Of a DNA stretch of 64,000 bases, positions 48,644-58,970 are shown piece by piece. Source of the stretch: Streptococcus sanguinis SK355 (GTDB lineage Bacteria; Bacillota; Bacilli; Lactobacillales; Streptococcaceae); NCBI RefSeq assembly GCF_000212855.1, contig NZ_GL890993.1, positions 1,136,743-1,200,742 on the forward strand, in the 5' to 3' direction. Under the pieces are notes generated by a model. That model searched no databases. It was not told where the DNA came from and worked only from the letters and a program-made list of their open reading frames with translations. The stretch's first letter is position 1. Every line of letters begins with the position of its first letter. A program made the translations under genes and the position numbers.

Positions 48644-49648
48644 ATGAAAGAGATTATTGCAAAACTAGCTGATTTTAAGGATTTAAGCAGCGCTGAGATG
48701 ACAGATGTGATTGAGCGAATTGTCACCGGACGGGTGACAGAGTCTCAAATTGTAGCCTTCTTGCTGGGGCTTAAGATGAAGGGGGAGACGATTGAGGAAC
48801 GAACGGCTTTGGCTCAGGTAATGCGAGGCCATGCTAAGCAGATTTCGACCACTATTCGCACTGCTATGGACAATTGCGGTACGGGCGGAGACAAGTCTTT
48901 CAGCTTCAATGTTTCGACTACAGCAGCTTTTGTACTGGCAGGTGGCGGGATTAAGATGGCCAAGCACGGCAATCGCTCCATTTCTTCTAAGTCAGGCTCA
49001 GCTGATGTGTTAGAAGCTCTGGGGATCAATCTAGACTTGGATGCTGCTAGCTTGGGTAAGGTTTTTGAGCAGACAGGTATCGTCTTTCTCTTTGCGAAAA
49101 ATATGCATCCGGCTATGAAATACATCATGCCAGCCCGGCTTAGCCTCGGCATTCCCACAATCATGAATCTAACTGGTCCGCTCATCCATCCTATGTCGCT
49201 AGAAACCCAGCTTTTAGGAACCAGTCGGCCGGATATGTTAGAGAGCACGGCAGAAGTTTTGAAAAATATGGGCCGCAAACGTGCAGTAGTTGTGTCGGGT
49301 CCAGATGGTTTGGACGAGGCTGGTCTTCATGGTCGTACCCAGTATGCTCTGCTGGAAGATGGACAAATCAGCCTGCACAGCTTTCTGCCGTCAGATATTG
49401 GCATGGAAGAGATACCTCTTGAAGCGATTCGTGGAGGCAATGCCAAAGAAAATGCAGAAATTCTGCTATCTGTCCTGCAAAATCAAACCAGTCCCTATCT
49501 AGAAACGACAGTTCTAAATGCGGGATTGGGCTTCTATGCTAATGGAAAATCAGACAGCATAGAAGAAGGAATAGCTTTGGCCCGTCAAGTGATTGCCAGC
49601 GGTGCAGCCTATGAAAAACTCAAGCAACTACAGGAGTATCAAAAATGA
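48644..49648 (+). CDS. trpD: Anthranilate phosphoribosyltransferase
   Basis: 334 residues. It has the PRPP site [17 protein letters not shown] (about residue 77) and [21 protein letters not shown]. Joins anthranilate and PRPP. AGGAG precedes the ATG; overlaps trpC by 4 bases. Confidence 0.96.
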   Translation: MKEIIAKLADFKDLSSAEMTDVIERIVTGRVTESQIVAFLLGLKMKGETIEERTALAQVMRGHAKQISTTIRTAMDNCGTGGDKSFSFNVSTTAAFVLAGGGIKMAKHGNRSISSKSGSADVLEALGINLDLDAASLGKVFEQTGIVFLFAKNMHPAMKYIMPARLSLGIPTIMNLTGPLIHPMSLETQLLGTSRPDMLESTAEVLKNMGRKRAVVVSGPDGLDEAGLHGRTQYALLEDGQISLHSFLPSDIGMEEIPLEAIRGGNAKENAEILLSVLQNQTSPYLETTVLNAGLGFYANGKSDSIEEGIALARQVIASGAAYEKLKQLQEYQK

Positions 49649-50412
49649 GTAAAGAATTTCTCCCGACCATTCTAAAGCAAAAAGAGCAGGAAGTGGCGGC
49701 CATGTCCTATGAAGAGCTGCAACCTCTGCGTTCGACCTATTCCCTCTATGAGTATCTCAAGAGCCATCCTCAAGAGCTGCAGCTGATTGCTGAGGTTAAA
49801 AAAGCCAGTCCAAGTCTGGGAGATATTAATCTCGGTGTGGATATTGTGGAGCAGGCTTGCGCCTATGAACAATGCGGTGCAGCTATGATTTCGGTCCTGA
49901 CAGATGAGATTTTCTTCAAAGGACATCTGGATTACCTGAGAGAGATTTCCAGTCAAGTGACCATTCCAACCCTCAATAAGGACTTTATCATTGATGAAAA
50001 ACAGATTGTTCGCGCCCGCAATGCCGGAGCGACAGTTATTCTCCTGATTGTGGCTGCCTTGCCTGAAAAGCGTCTGCAAGAACTCTATGATTTTGCGACG
50101 GGTTTAGGCTTGGAAGTTCTGGTCGAAACCCATAATCTGGCGGAGCTGGAAATTGCCCATAGAATAGGAGCTCGGATTATCGGTGTTAATAACCGCAATC
50201 TAGTGACTTTTGAGACAGATATCAATACCAGTCTCCAGCTGTCTGCCCATTTCAAAGATGACAGGGTTTACGTATCAGAATCCGCTATTTTCAGCAAGGA
50301 AGATGCTGAGCTAGTAGCTCCTTATTTCCATGCGGTTTTAGTCGGAACAGCCCTGATGCAGGCTGAGGATGTGGCAGAAAAAATCAAGGAGCTAAAAATT
50401 GACAAAGGTTAA
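49645..50412 (+). CDS. trpC: Indole-3-glycerol phosphate synthase
   Basis: 255 residues, a TIM barrel with the catalytic Lys region [13 protein letters not shown] (about residue 50), the central Lys in LNKDFIID and VNNRNL near residue 188. Closes the indole ring. A separate protein from TrpF, as usual in Gram-positives. Confidence 0.96.
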   Translation: MSKEFLPTILKQKEQEVAAMSYEELQPLRSTYSLYEYLKSHPQELQLIAEVKKASPSLGDINLGVDIVEQACAYEQCGAAMISVLTDEIFFKGHLDYLREISSQVTIPTLNKDFIIDEKQIVRARNAGATVILLIVAALPEKRLQELYDFATGLGLEVLVETHNLAELEIAHRIGARIIGVNNRNLVTFETDINTSLQLSAHFKDDRVYVSESAIFSKEDAELVAPYFHAVLVGTALMQAEDVAEKIKELKIDKG

Positions 50413-50986
50413 GATTTGCGGCTTATCAACGGCCAGTGCTGTGGAGACGGCATGCCGAGCTGGTGCTGACTACATTGGATTTGTCTTTGCTGAGAGCCGT
50501 CGGAGGGTTAGTTTGGAGCAAGCTCAGAAGCTAACTGCCTTGGTGCCGCCTACTGTCCGAAAGGTAGGAGTTTTCGTCTCTCCGAGCTTGTCGGAGCTAC
50601 AGGAAGCTATTTCGGTGGCAAATCTGGATTTGGTGCAGATTCATGGCGATTTTGATGAAGAGCTCCTGACTCAGATTGGCCGGCCGGTTATTCGAGCTTA
50701 TCAGGTCAAGGGAGCGTTAAAAGGAGTCAGCCAACAAGCGGACTACCTGCTCTTTGATGCCCCTCTTGCCGGTAGTGGTCAGACCTTTGACTGGCAAGCT
50801 TTTGATAAGAGTCAAATCCACCAGCCCTTCTTTATCGCCGGTGGTTTGAATGCAGGAAATGTCCGAGAAGCTATTCAGCACTTCGCTCCTTACGCAGTTG
50901 ATGTATCCAGCGGGGTCGAGACTGACGGACAGAAGGATTTAGAAAAGATAACAGAATTTATAGAAAGAGTGAAAGATGGCATATAA
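50399..50986 (+). CDS. trpF: Phosphoribosylanthranilate isomerase
   Basis: 195 residues; general acid Cys in VKICGLS (residue 7), general base Asp in FDAPLAGSG, and GGLNAGNV. The start codon is TTG at 50399, supported by AGGAG at proper distance and by the universal KICG start. Overlaps trpC by 14 bases and trpB by 11. Confidence 0.93.
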   Translation: MTKVKICGLSTASAVETACRAGADYIGFVFAESRRRVSLEQAQKLTALVPPTVRKVGVFVSPSLSELQEAISVANLDLVQIHGDFDEELLTQIGRPVIRAYQVKGALKGVSQQADYLLFDAPLAGSGQTFDWQAFDKSQIHQPFFIAGGLNAGNVREAIQHFAPYAVDVSSGVETDGQKDLEKITEFIERVKDGI

Positions 50987-52199
50987 TCAACCCAATCAAG
51001 AAGGATTTTACGGTGAGTTTGGCGGGCGATTTGTTCCGGAAACGCTGATGACAGCAGTTTTGGAGCTGGACAAAGCCTACCGTGAGAGTAAAAAAGACCC
51101 AGCCTTTCAGGCTGAGCTGGACGAGTTGCTGAAGCAGTATGTAGGGCGGGAAAATCCTCTCTATTTTGCAAAAAATCTGACAGCCTATGCTGGCGGTGCT
51201 AAGATTTATCTGAAGCGGGAAGACCTCAATCATACCGGGGCCCATAAAATTAATAATGCCCTAGGCCAGGTCCTGCTAGCCAAGCGAATGGGCAAGAAGA
51301 AAATCATTGCAGAGACTGGTGCAGGTCAGCATGGAGTAGCTACAGCCACAGCTGCAGCCCTTTTCAACATGGACTGTACTATCTACATGGGCGAAGAAGA
51401 TGTCAAGCGCCAAGCCCTCAATGTCTTTCGGATGGAACTTTTAGGAGCCAAGGTAGAGTCTGTGACCGATGGCTCTCGAGTCCTCAAGGATGCAGTCAAC
51501 GCTGCCTTGCGAGCTTGGGTGGCTCAGGTCGATGATACTCACTATATTATGGGCTCAGCCTTGGGACCCCATCCTTTCCCGGAGATTGTCCGCGACTATC
51601 AGAGCGTGATTGGGCGTGAGGCTAAGCGCCAGTTTGCTGAGCAAAATGCAGGTGCCTTACCCGATGCTTTAGTGGCCTGCGTTGGCGGTGGCTCCAATGC
51701 TATTGGGCTCTTTTATCCCTTTGTAGACGATAGCTCAGTTGCTATGTATGGAACAGAAGCGGCTGGGCGAGGCGTGGATACAGATGAACATGCTGCGACC
51801 TTAACCAAAGGCCGGCCAGGTGTTTTGCACGGTGCCTTGATGGATGTCTTGCAGGATGAGCAAGGTCAGATTCTGGAAGCTTTCTCTATCTCTGCTGGGC
51901 TGGACTATCCAGGCATCGGTCCTGAACATTCTCATTTTAATGCTATCCAGCGCGCAACTTATGTTCCAGTCACGGATGAAGAAGCCTTGGAAGCCTTCCA
52001 GCTCCTGTCTCGTATCGAAGGGATTATTCCTGCTCTAGAGTCTAGTCACGCTATTGCTTACGCAGTTAAGCTGGCTAAGGAGTTGGGACCAGATAAATCA
52101 ATGATCGTCTGCCTATCCGGTCGTGGTGACAAGGATGTCGTTCAGGTAAAGGAACGCTTGGAAAGTGAAGCTGCTCAAAAAGGAGGTGCCCATGACTAA
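50976..52199 (+). CDS. trpB: Tryptophan synthase beta chain, operon copy
   Basis: 407 residues with PLP Lys91 in [15 protein letters not shown] and GGGSNAIG, in the usual place before trpA. It is the typical Firmicute sequence and presumably the partner of TrpA, channelling indole from it. Compare the divergent extra copy at 45132-46313. Confidence 0.96.
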   Translation: MAYNQPNQEGFYGEFGGRFVPETLMTAVLELDKAYRESKKDPAFQAELDELLKQYVGRENPLYFAKNLTAYAGGAKIYLKREDLNHTGAHKINNALGQVLLAKRMGKKKIIAETGAGQHGVATATAAALFNMDCTIYMGEEDVKRQALNVFRMELLGAKVESVTDGSRVLKDAVNAALRAWVAQVDDTHYIMGSALGPHPFPEIVRDYQSVIGREAKRQFAEQNAGALPDALVACVGGGSNAIGLFYPFVDDSSVAMYGTEAAGRGVDTDEHAATLTKGRPGVLHGALMDVLQDEQGQILEAFSISAGLDYPGIGPEHSHFNAIQRATYVPVTDEEALEAFQLLSRIEGIIPALESSHAIAYAVKLAKELGPDKSMIVCLSGRGDKDVVQVKERLESEAAQKGGAHD

Positions 52200-52971
52200 A
52201 ACACTCACTCAGCATTTAGAGGCCATCAAAAAAGCAGGTAAGGGAATTTTCCTTCCTTATATCATGGCTGGTGATCACGAGAAAGGTTTAGCAGGATTAC
52301 CAGAAACCATCTCATTTTTGGAAAACTTGGGTGTATCAGCCATTGAAATCGGTCTGCCATTTTCAGATCCTGTTGCAGATGGACCTGTTATTGAAGAAGC
52401 CGGTCTGAGAAGTCTTGGCCACCATACTTCAACCAAGTCTTTAGTCGCAAGCTTGCAGAATTTGGACACTCAGCTGCCTCTCATTATCATGACCTACTTC
52501 AATCCTATTTTCCAATACGGTCTCAAAGATTTTGTCAAGGACTTAGCTACAACACCGGTTAAAGGATTGATTATTCCGGATCTGCCCTACGAGCACAGGA
52601 ATTTTATTCTGCCCCTGCTGGAAGATTCAGATATCGCTCTAGTTCCTTTAGTGAGCCTGACAACTGGTCTAGAACGTCAGCAGGAGCTGATCAAGGAAGC
52701 TGAAGGTTTTATCTACGCTGTAGCCATCAACGGTGTGACGGGTAAGAGCGGAAGCTACCGCGATGATTTGGACCAGCATCTGAGCAAGCTTCGTGATATT
52801 GCAGAGATTCCAGTACTGACGGGCTTTGGCGTTTCGACTTTAGAGGATATTGACCGCTTCAATCAAGTCTCAGATGGAGTCATTGTCGGATCTAAGATTG
52901 TCAAAGCTCTTCATGAAAAGGATACTGGTATAGCAGCCTTTATCAAAGAAGCAGCAGCTTATAAGAAATAA
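52192..52971 (+). CDS. trpA: Tryptophan synthase alpha chain
   Basis: 259 residues from the ATG at 52192 (AAGGAGG in front; the start at 52165 lies inside trpB). Catalytic Glu in [16 protein letters not shown] and catalytic Asp in [16 protein letters not shown] loop. Splits indoleglycerol phosphate. Overlaps trpB by 8 bases. Last gene of the operon. Confidence 0.95.
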   Translation: MTKTLTQHLEAIKKAGKGIFLPYIMAGDHEKGLAGLPETISFLENLGVSAIEIGLPFSDPVADGPVIEEAGLRSLGHHTSTKSLVASLQNLDTQLPLIIMTYFNPIFQYGLKDFVKDLATTPVKGLIIPDLPYEHRNFILPLLEDSDIALVPLVSLTTGLERQQELIKEAEGFIYAVAINGVTGKSGSYRDDLDQHLSKLRDIAEIPVLTGFGVSTLEDIDRFNQVSDGVIVGSKIVKALHEKDTGIAAFIKEAAAYKK

Positions 52972-53010
52972 AGAAAATGAGGTTCTATAGAAAGAACCTC
53001 ATTTTCTTTA
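52970..53010. terminator. Bidirectional terminator, trp operon and EcsC gene
   Basis: AAAGAAAATGAGGTTCT pairs perfectly with AGAACCTCATTTTCTTT over a 6-base loop; it overlaps the end of the minus-strand EcsC gene. Confidence 0.92.
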
Positions 53011-53700
53011 TTTGATATCAATAATTGTACCGTCTCCTATGTTAATTCCTTTAGAAGTAAAGGTTTTTAAAGCATTTTTCGCAATGATTTGAGTTGATGC
53101 GGTATCCACAACTCCGCCTATAAGAGCGCCAGCAATAGGAACCATTTTTCCTAAATTCACAGCTCCTTTAGTCCCAAATTTGGTTACCAATCTAAAACCA
53201 ACCGCCTGATTAATTTTTGTTAGTACTTTCCCAGGGATTTTTTTAATTACTCCAGTTGCCATTTTATTTGCAATAATAATTCCAGCTTTCTTTGCAATAT
53301 CAGCAACAGATGTTCCAGTTAATGAAGCATAAACAAACGTTTGAACTTGATCACTCTTTAAATCGTATCCTCTCATATAAGCTATAGTAGCAATCATCCT
53401 CATTTGAACTAAAATAACAGAAGTTATATTAGCTGGAATAGTTACCGGCATTGTTAATATTCCCCCAAATCCAGTAACGAAACCAGATATTCCGGCTTTT
53501 GAAGTTTGATAAGTAATCATCTTTGAAATTGCAGTTTCTATATCATCATGCTTCAAATAATCAGCAGCTAGTTCTTCTATAGTCTTTTGACCAGGGATAC
53601 CATTAATTGTAGTTTCATAAGTCCAGTCAAGAACTTTTAACATCGATTTTTCATCAATGTTAGGCATTTTTAATTTTGATTTTGGTAATTCTAATTTCAT
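53008..53700 (-). CDS. EcsC family protein
   Basis: 230 residues with two glycine-rich hydrophobic stretches (GISGFVTGFGGILTMPVTIPAN and VPIAGALIGGVVDTAS) typical of the EcsC domain. It is a stand-alone protein here, not linked to ecsAB. The gene is more AT-rich than its neighbours, with many AAT/ATA/TTT codons, which suggests recent arrival. Function unknown. GAGG precedes the ATG. Confidence 0.75.
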   Translation of the reverse strand: MKLELPKSKLKMPNIDEKSMLKVLDWTYETTINGIPGQKTIEELAADYLKHDDIETAISKMITYQTSKAGISGFVTGFGGILTMPVTIPANITSVILVQMRMIATIAYMRGYDLKSDQVQTFVYASLTGTSVADIAKKAGIIIANKMATGVIKKIPGKVLTKINQAVGFRLVTKFGTKGAVNLGKMVPIAGALIGGVVDTASTQIIAKNALKTFTSKGINIGDGTIIDIK

Positions 53701-53753
53701 AATAAAATCCTCTTAATAAATAATCTGATTTCATTATATAGTACTTTTACGAA

Positions 53754-54410
53754 TTACACAATACATTTAAAAATTAAAACAGCAAATACACCAAACAGAA
53801 GACAGGGTACAAATGCTAGCCTGTCTTTTTTCTTTTTAAAGCAAAAACAGGCGAGACCGGAGAAGCTAGCGATTTGGATAAGAATGAGAATTTCTGTTAG
53901 GCTGAAAATGGCTGAGCAGGACGCCAGGAAGAGAAAGTCTCCAGCGCCAATACGAAGATTATAAAAGAAGGCTAGAAGTCCTAGGGCTAAAAAGAAGAGC
54001 ATGAGAAGATTGACGCCTGCTGTCATCATCAGCAAGAACTGAAAAACCAGCCAGACCATCAGGGGATATTGCTGCTCTCTTTGATCGTAGATGGCTAGGT
54101 TTAAGCCCATGGTGAGTAGTAGGAGTTGACTGAGGGAAATCGTGCCAAGTGAGGTTGCCAGAAAAAGACCGCCCAAGATACATTCAAAAAATAAATAGCG
54201 TAAGGGAATCTTGTCTCCACAGAAGCGGCAACGAAGAAGATTTAAGATTTGAGAAAAAATAGGAATCAAATCACGCGGTGCCAATCTTTTCCCGCAGGTA
54301 TTGCAATGACTAGCTGGAGTGATGATAGAATGCTCTGGGAAGCGGTCGATGACCAAGCCTAGGAAGGAGGCAAAGACGGTGCCAAGGAGAAAAAAGTATA
54401 GATGAATCAT
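53754..54410 (-). CDS. Type IV prepilin peptidase (competence leader peptidase)
   Basis: 218 residues, polytopic. It has the N-terminal Zn-binding CNTCGK…CRFCGD pairs, and the aspartate-protease segments (YDQREQQYPL and GAGDFLF, with Asp in each). It cuts and N-methylates pseudopilins such as ComGC for DNA uptake (called CclA or ComC in relatives). The ribosome site is weak. Confidence 0.9.
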   Translation of the reverse strand: MIHLYFFLLGTVFASFLGLVIDRFPEHSIITPASHCNTCGKRLAPRDLIPIFSQILNLLRCRFCGDKIPLRYLFFECILGGLFLATSLGTISLSQLLLLTMGLNLAIYDQREQQYPLMVWLVFQFLLMMTAGVNLLMLFFLALGLLAFFYNLRIGAGDFLFLASCSAIFSLTEILILIQIASFSGLACFCFKKKKDRLAFVPCLLFGVFAVLIFKCIV

Positions 54411-54492
54411 ACTTATTTATTCGTAATTTTAAACAGAAAAATTCTGAAATTTTGCAACTTTTCTAATAAAGTCTTTTTTTGAATCTTTTGTC

Positions 54493-54521
54493 TTGACTTT
54501 CTTATTTAGAAGCATTATAAT
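54493..54521 (+). promoter_or_regulatory. dpr promoter
   Basis: TTGACT (54493-54498), 17-base spacer, TATAAT (54516-54521). Confidence 0.82.
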
Positions 54522-54556
54522 TAAACCATAATCTAAAAAGATTAGAATCATTATAA
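54506..54556 (+). promoter_or_regulatory. Two PerR-box-like sites at dpr
   Basis: TTAGAATCATTATAA (54542-54556) fits the PerR box with one mismatch, downstream of the -10. A second, weaker TTAGAAGCATTATAA (54506-54520) overlaps the -10. Centres are 36 bases apart. Confidence 0.75.
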
Positions 54557-54576
54557 ATAAAAACGAGGTAAATACA

Positions 54577-55092
54577 ATGACACAAGTAAAAAATGGTGCA
54601 GCAACTGACGTAGCAACTTTCAGCAATCAAAAGTCTTTGCCAAAGACTAAGGCTATTCTTAATCAAGTAGTGGCAGACCTTTATACAGCTCATATCGCTC
54701 TTCACCAAGTTCACTGGTATATGCGTGGAGCAGGCTTCATGGTTTGGCATCCAAAAATGGATGAATACATGGAAACTTTGGATACAACTTTGGATGAAGT
54801 TAGCGAGCGCTTGATTACATTGGGAGGCAAGCCTTATTCTACCTTGACCGAGTTTATCCAACACAGCAAGATTGAAGAAAAAGCTGGTGAATTCAGCAAG
54901 GATGTAGAAGAAAGTCTGGCGCGTGTGATTGAGATTTTCCGTTATCTGACAGGTCTTTACCAAGAAGCTTTGGATGTAACAGACGAAGAAGGGGACGATG
55001 TAACCAATGATATCTTTGTCGGCGCTAAGGCTGAACTTGAAAAGACAATCTGGATGTTGACAGCTGAAATCGGTCAAGCACCAGGTTTGTAA
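54577..55092 (+). CDS. dpr: Dps-like peroxide resistance protein Dpr
   Basis: 171 residues of the Dps family. Ferroxidase residues by family pattern: His46, His58, Asp62, Asp73, Glu77. Twelve subunits form a shell that oxidises and stores iron and blocks Fenton chemistry, important for hydrogen-peroxide-producing streptococci without catalase. Controlled by a strong promoter with PerR-like boxes. ACGAGG precedes the ATG; a strong terminator follows. Confidence 0.95.
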   Translation: MTQVKNGAATDVATFSNQKSLPKTKAILNQVVADLYTAHIALHQVHWYMRGAGFMVWHPKMDEYMETLDTTLDEVSERLITLGGKPYSTLTEFIQHSKIEEKAGEFSKDVEESLARVIEIFRYLTGLYQEALDVTDEEGDDVTNDIFVGAKAELEKTIWMLTAEIGQAPGL

Positions 55093-55107
55093 AAAGTTAT
55101 CCATGCC

Positions 55108-55145
55108 AAGCAGAAAGGAAACAGGCTTTCCTTTCTGCTTTTTTC
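55108..55145 (+). terminator. dpr terminator
   Basis: AAGCAGAAAGGAAA pairs with TTTCCTTTCTGCTT over a 5-base loop, then a T run. Confidence 0.9.
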
Positions 55146-55148
55146 ATC

Positions 55149-55177
55149 TTGAAAAGCGCTGGAAAATCTGATAAAAT
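55149..55177 (+). promoter_or_regulatory. yqgQ promoter, apparently leaderless
   Basis: TTGAAA (55149-55154), 17-base spacer, extended -10 TAAAAT (55172-55177, TG at 55169-55170). The ATG is at 55185, so the RNA should begin at the start codon. Confidence 0.72.
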
Positions 55178-55184
55178 ATAGCTC

Positions 55185-55403
55185 ATGAAAAACCTGTATG
55201 ATGTTCAGCAATTTCTTAAAAGTTTCGGAATCATTATCTATATGGGCAAACGCCTTTACGATATTGAGATGATGAAAATTGAGCTGAAGAGAATTTACGA
55301 TGCCGGCCTAATGGATAAGCTAGCTTATTTTGAGGCAGAGGCTGTCTTGCACCGAGAACATCGATTAGAGTTAGAATATTTAGAAAAGAAAAAGGAGACT
55401 TGA
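55185..55403 (+). CDS. yqgQ: YqgQ family protein
   Basis: 72 residues, matching YqgQ (DUF910), a small Firmicute protein with a three-helix fold and unknown function (MKNLYDVQQFLKSFGIIIY…). No ribosome site; the promoter predicts a leaderless start. The rhodanese-like gene begins one base after its stop. Confidence 0.85.
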   Translation: MKNLYDVQQFLKSFGIIIYMGKRLYDIEMMKIELKRIYDAGLMDKLAYFEAEAVLHREHRLELEYLEKKKET

Positions 55404-55404
55404 G

Positions 55405-55785
55405 ATGACAATTTGGATTTTATGGGCGGTACTTTTGGGAATACTTGGCTGGATGGGCTTTAATTATCTGCGCCTTCGTCAGGCAGCAAAAATCGTGGAT
55501 AACGGGGAATTTGAAGACTTGATTCGCCAAGGGCAGTTGGTTGATCTGCGGGATCCATCTGATTTTCACCGGAAGCATATCTTAGGTGCTCGCAATATTC
55601 CATCTCAGCAGCTCAAGGATAGTGTCGGTGCACTTCGTAAGGACAAGGCTGTTCTCCTCTATGAAAATAGTCGTGGTCAGCGCGTAACCAATGCGGCTCT
55701 GTATCTGAAAAAACAAGGATTTAAAGAAATCTATATTCTTTCTTATGGGTTGGATTCTTGGAATGGCAAGGTGAAGGCTAGCTGA
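55405..55785 (+). CDS. Rhodanese-like protein lacking the catalytic cysteine
   Basis: 126 residues: an N-terminal membrane helix (about 3-20) and one rhodanese domain (VDLRDPSDFHRKHILGARNIP). Where active rhodaneses have Cys after Tyr in the active loop, this has YENSRGQR (Glu87), so sulphur transfer by that residue is not possible. AAGGAG before the ATG. Often next to yqgQ and glucokinase genes in Firmicutes. Confidence 0.85.
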   Translation: MTIWILWAVLLGILGWMGFNYLRLRQAAKIVDNGEFEDLIRQGQLVDLRDPSDFHRKHILGARNIPSQQLKDSVGALRKDKAVLLYENSRGQRVTNAALYLKKQGFKEIYILSYGLDSWNGKVKAS

Positions 55786-55815
55786 TAAAACGATTCATGA
55801 ACGGATTGGTGAAAT

Positions 55816-55850
55816 AACAAAAAAGCTTTATTTTTTAAAGCTTTTTTGTT
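55816..55850. terminator. Bidirectional terminator
   Basis: AACAAAAAAGCTTTA pairs with TAAAGCTTTTTTGTT over a short T loop, between the rhodanese-like gene and the pseudouridine synthase gene. Confidence 0.92.
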
Positions 55851-56576
55851 TTACCAACTTTTCTCCAAATATTTTTTAATAATCGCTAATTCTTCTTGGT
55901 TCAAAGGACGGTAATCACCTGTTGCTAATTCTGGGTCTAATGTAAAATCCCCAAACTGAATTCTCTTGAGATAAGTAACCTTAACACCAACTGCCAGAAA
56001 CATCTTTTTGATCTGGTGGAATTTCCCCTCGGAAATCTTGACGGTAGCACAGCTCAGACTGGAGCTGGTAGAGAGGATAGAGAGCTGGGCAGGTTGGCAG
56101 GTGGTGCCGTCTAAAAAGCGAATGCCTTCCTGAAAGGAAGATTTGTCCTTAGGAGTTAAAGGTCCATTGACTTCTACATAGTAAGTTTTTTCGACATGAT
56201 ATTGAGGGTGCAGCAGCTGAAATCCCAAAGGACCATTGTCGGTAATTAGAAGGAGTCCTTCGGTATCTCTATCCAGGCGTCCGATAGAGTAAAGATTTTC
56301 TTTCTCTACCTCCTCGTCCAGTAAATCCAGAACAGTCAATTTTTCAGCGTCGCGATTGGCAGTGACTGCACCTGCGGGTTTATTCAGCATGTAGTAACGG
56401 TGTGCAGGGCCGCTGACATGTTTGCCTTGAAAAGTAATCTGCTGCAGGCTGGTATCAACATTTTGGCTGAGTTTGCAGGCGGGCTTATCGTCCACTAAAA
56501 TCTGTTTTTGTAAAAGGCTTTGTTTCATCTTTTTTCGGCTGATATGATTGGCAGCCAGCAGTTGGTCGAGGCGCAT
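55851..56576 (-). CDS. Pseudouridine synthase, RsuA/RluB/E/F family
   Basis: 241 residues: N-terminal S4 domain (MRLDQLLAANHISRKK) and a catalytic domain with the active Asp in GRLDRDTEGLLL (about residue 101). Probably modifies 16S rRNA U516 (RsuA-like), but family members differ in target. Divergent from typA. Confidence 0.9.
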   Translation of the reverse strand: MRLDQLLAANHISRKKMKQSLLQKQILVDDKPACKLSQNVDTSLQQITFQGKHVSGPAHRYYMLNKPAGAVTANRDAEKLTVLDLLDEEVEKENLYSIGRLDRDTEGLLLITDNGPLGFQLLHPQYHVEKTYYVEVNGPLTPKDKSSFQEGIRFLDGTTCQPAQLSILSTSSSLSCATVKISEGKFHQIKKMFLAVGVKVTYLKRIQFGDFTLDPELATGDYRPLNQEELAIIKKYLEKSW

Positions 56577-56706
56577 CTGTTTTCCTTGTTTTTTCTAAAT
56601 CATATCATAAATTTTCAGGATGGGAAATGCAAATCCTCATGCAGCTCCCATATTTTTCAATGAAAACATTTACACTTATCAAAGCCGTGTTTTTTGCCTG
56701 CGTCTG

Positions 56707-56715
56707 TGGTATAAT
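56707..56715 (+). promoter_or_regulatory. typA extended -10
   Basis: TGG then TATAAT at 56710-56715. Confidence 0.65.
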
Positions 56716-56755
56716 TGTTCAGTTAGAAATAAAATTTAAAAATTCAGAGGAAATC

Positions 56756-58603
56756 ATGACAAAATTAAGAGAAGATATTCGCAATATCGCCATTATTGCT
56801 CACGTTGACCACGGGAAAACAACCTTGGTCGATGAGTTGCTGAAGCAATCTCATACATTAGATGAGCGTAAAGAGCTGCAAGAGCGGGCAATGGACTCAA
56901 ACGATATTGAAAAGGAGCGCGGTATCACCATCTTGGCTAAAAATACAGCCGTGGCTTACGAAGGTACTCGTATCAATATCATGGATACACCAGGGCACGC
57001 GGACTTCGGTGGTGAAGTAGAGCGGATTATGAAGATGGTGGACGGGGTTGTTCTGGTTGTGGACGCCTACGAAGGAACTATGCCTCAGACTCGCTTTGTA
57101 TTGAAAAAAGCCTTGGAGCAAGACCTTGTTCCTATCGTAGTTGTGAACAAAATCGACAAGCCGTCTGCTCGTCCAGCAGAAGTAGTGGATGAAGTATTGG
57201 AACTCTTTATTGAGCTTGGAGCGGATGATGACCAGCTGGACTTCCCAGTGGTTTATGCTTCCGCTATCAATGGAACCTCATCTATGTCTGATGATCCAGC
57301 TGATCAAGAGCACACCATGGCACCGATTTTTGATACCATCATTGACCATATCCCAGCACCAGTGGATAATTCTGACGAACCTTTCCAATTCCAAGTGTCA
57401 CTCTTGGACTACAATGACTTCGTTGGCCGGATCGGTATCGGCCGTGTCTTCCGTGGTACTGTTAAGGTTGGTGATCAAGTAACCCTTTCTAAACTAGACG
57501 GAACAACGAAAAACTTCCGTGTTACAAAACTATTTGGTTTCTTTGGTTTGGAGCGTCGTGAAATCAACGAAGCAAAAGCAGGTGACCTGATTGCCGTTTC
57601 AGGTATGGAAGATATCTTTGTCGGAGAGACGATTACACCGACAGATGCCGTTGAAGCCCTGCCAATTTTGCATATCGATGAGCCGACTCTGCAGATGACC
57701 TTCTTGGTTAACAACTCACCTTTTGCTGGCCGCGAAGGGAAATGGGTAACTTCTCGTAAGGTTGAAGAACGTCTGCAGGCTGAACTGCAAACAGATGTAT
57801 CTCTACGTGTTGAACCAACTGATTCACCAGACAAGTGGATCGTTTCAGGTCGTGGTGAATTGCACTTGTCAATCCTGATTGAAACAATGCGTCGTGAAGG
57901 TTATGAGCTGCAAGTATCTCGTCCAGAAGTTATCGTGAAAGAAATCGATGGTGTCAAATGTGAGCCATTTGAGCGCGTCCAAATCGATACACCTGAAGAA
58001 TATCAAGGCTCGGTCATCCAAAGTCTTTCTGAACGTAAGGGTGAAATGCTGGATATGGTAGCTACTGGTAATGGTCAAACTCGTTTGGTCTTCCTAGTTC
58101 CAGCCCGTGGTTTGATTGGTTACTCAACTGAGTTCTTATCCATGACTCGTGGTTACGGGATTATGAACCATACCTTTGATCAATACCTACCACTTATTCC
58201 AGGTGAAATCGGTGGCCGCCACCGCGGTGCTCTGGTATCCATCGATGCTGGTAAGGCTACAACCTACTCTATTATGTCTATCGAAGAGCGCGGAACCATC
58301 TTTGTCAACCCAGGTACTGAGGTTTACGAAGGAATGATCATCGGTGAAAACTCTCGTGAAAATGACTTGACTGTTAATATCACCAAAGCTAAGCAAATGA
58401 CCAACGTTCGTTCTGCAACCAAGGACCAGACAGCAGTCATCAAGACACCGCGCATTTTGACCTTAGAAGAATCTTTGGAATTCTTGAATGACGACGAATA
58501 CATGGAAGTAACGCCAGAATCTATTCGTCTGCGCAAGCAAATTTTAAATAAACAAGAACGCGAAAAAGCCAATAAAAAGAAAAAATCAGCTGCAGCTGAA
58601 TAA
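56756..58603 (+). CDS. typA: Ribosome-associated GTPase TypA/BipA
   Basis: 615 residues from the ATG at 56756 (AGAGGAAA upstream; the earlier start at 56627 overlaps the promoter region). GTPase motifs: AHVDHGKTT (residues 15-23), the RGITI switch, [14 protein letters not shown] and NKIDKP. EF-G-like domains and the TypA-specific C-terminal domain follow. It helps ribosome assembly and growth under stress, and the tail is Lys-rich. Confidence 0.97.
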   Translation: MTKLREDIRNIAIIAHVDHGKTTLVDELLKQSHTLDERKELQERAMDSNDIEKERGITILAKNTAVAYEGTRINIMDTPGHADFGGEVERIMKMVDGVVLVVDAYEGTMPQTRFVLKKALEQDLVPIVVVNKIDKPSARPAEVVDEVLELFIELGADDDQLDFPVVYASAINGTSSMSDDPADQEHTMAPIFDTIIDHIPAPVDNSDEPFQFQVSLLDYNDFVGRIGIGRVFRGTVKVGDQVTLSKLDGTTKNFRVTKLFGFFGLERREINEAKAGDLIAVSGMEDIFVGETITPTDAVEALPILHIDEPTLQMTFLVNNSPFAGREGKWVTSRKVEERLQAELQTDVSLRVEPTDSPDKWIVSGRGELHLSILIETMRREGYELQVSRPEVIVKEIDGVKCEPFERVQIDTPEEYQGSVIQSLSERKGEMLDMVATGNGQTRLVFLVPARGLIGYSTEFLSMTRGYGIMNHTFDQYLPLIPGEIGGRHRGALVSIDAGKATTYSIMSIEERGTIFVNPGTEVYEGMIIGENSRENDLTVNITKAKQMTNVRSATKDQTAVIKTPRILTLEESLEFLNDDEYMEVTPESIRLRKQILNKQEREKANKKKKSAAAE

Positions 58604-58626
58604 TTAAAAAGGAAAGGAGCAGCAAT

Positions 58627-58896
58627 ATGGTTTATCTTATCATTGGGATTTTAATCCTCTTTTTCTACATTTTTGCTGTTCCATCCAGTATTAAAGGCAC
58701 TGTTAATGCTGTGACCATGGTTTTACTGATTGTGGCCTTGATTATCTTATTCGGCTTAGGCATTTTTCAGATTTTCCAATTGCCAGCTGAATATTTTGTA
58801 GGATTTGGCCTATCCGTAGTGACCGTCTTGGCTTTGCGGGATATTAATCGTCTCAAGCCGCCTAAGAAATCAAAAAAGAATTTTGATGAAGAATAA
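58627..58896 (+). CDS. DUF3165-family small membrane protein, copy 1
   Basis: 89 residues: three hydrophobic segments and a basic tail. It matches DUF3165, a streptococcal family of unknown function found after typA. AAAGGAG precedes the ATG, 23 bases after typA. Confidence 0.75.
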   Translation: MVYLIIGILILFFYIFAVPSSIKGTVNAVTMVLLIVALIILFGLGIFQIFQLPAEYFVGFGLSVVTVLALRDINRLKPPKKSKKNFDEE

Positions 58897-58901
58897 TAAA
58901 T

Positions 58902-58953
58902 GAGCAAGAACTTAGGAAGTCGGATAGACGTTTTGAGTTTTTGCTCTTTTTTT
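58902..58953 (+). terminator. Terminator between the DUF3165 genes
   Basis: GAGCAA pairs with TTGCTC (and AAC with GTT) around a long loop, followed by T7. The second DUF3165 gene starts only 18 bases on, so it would depend on read-through unless it has its own promoter. Confidence 0.68.
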
Positions 58954-58970
58954 ACAAAAACAATAGGTTT

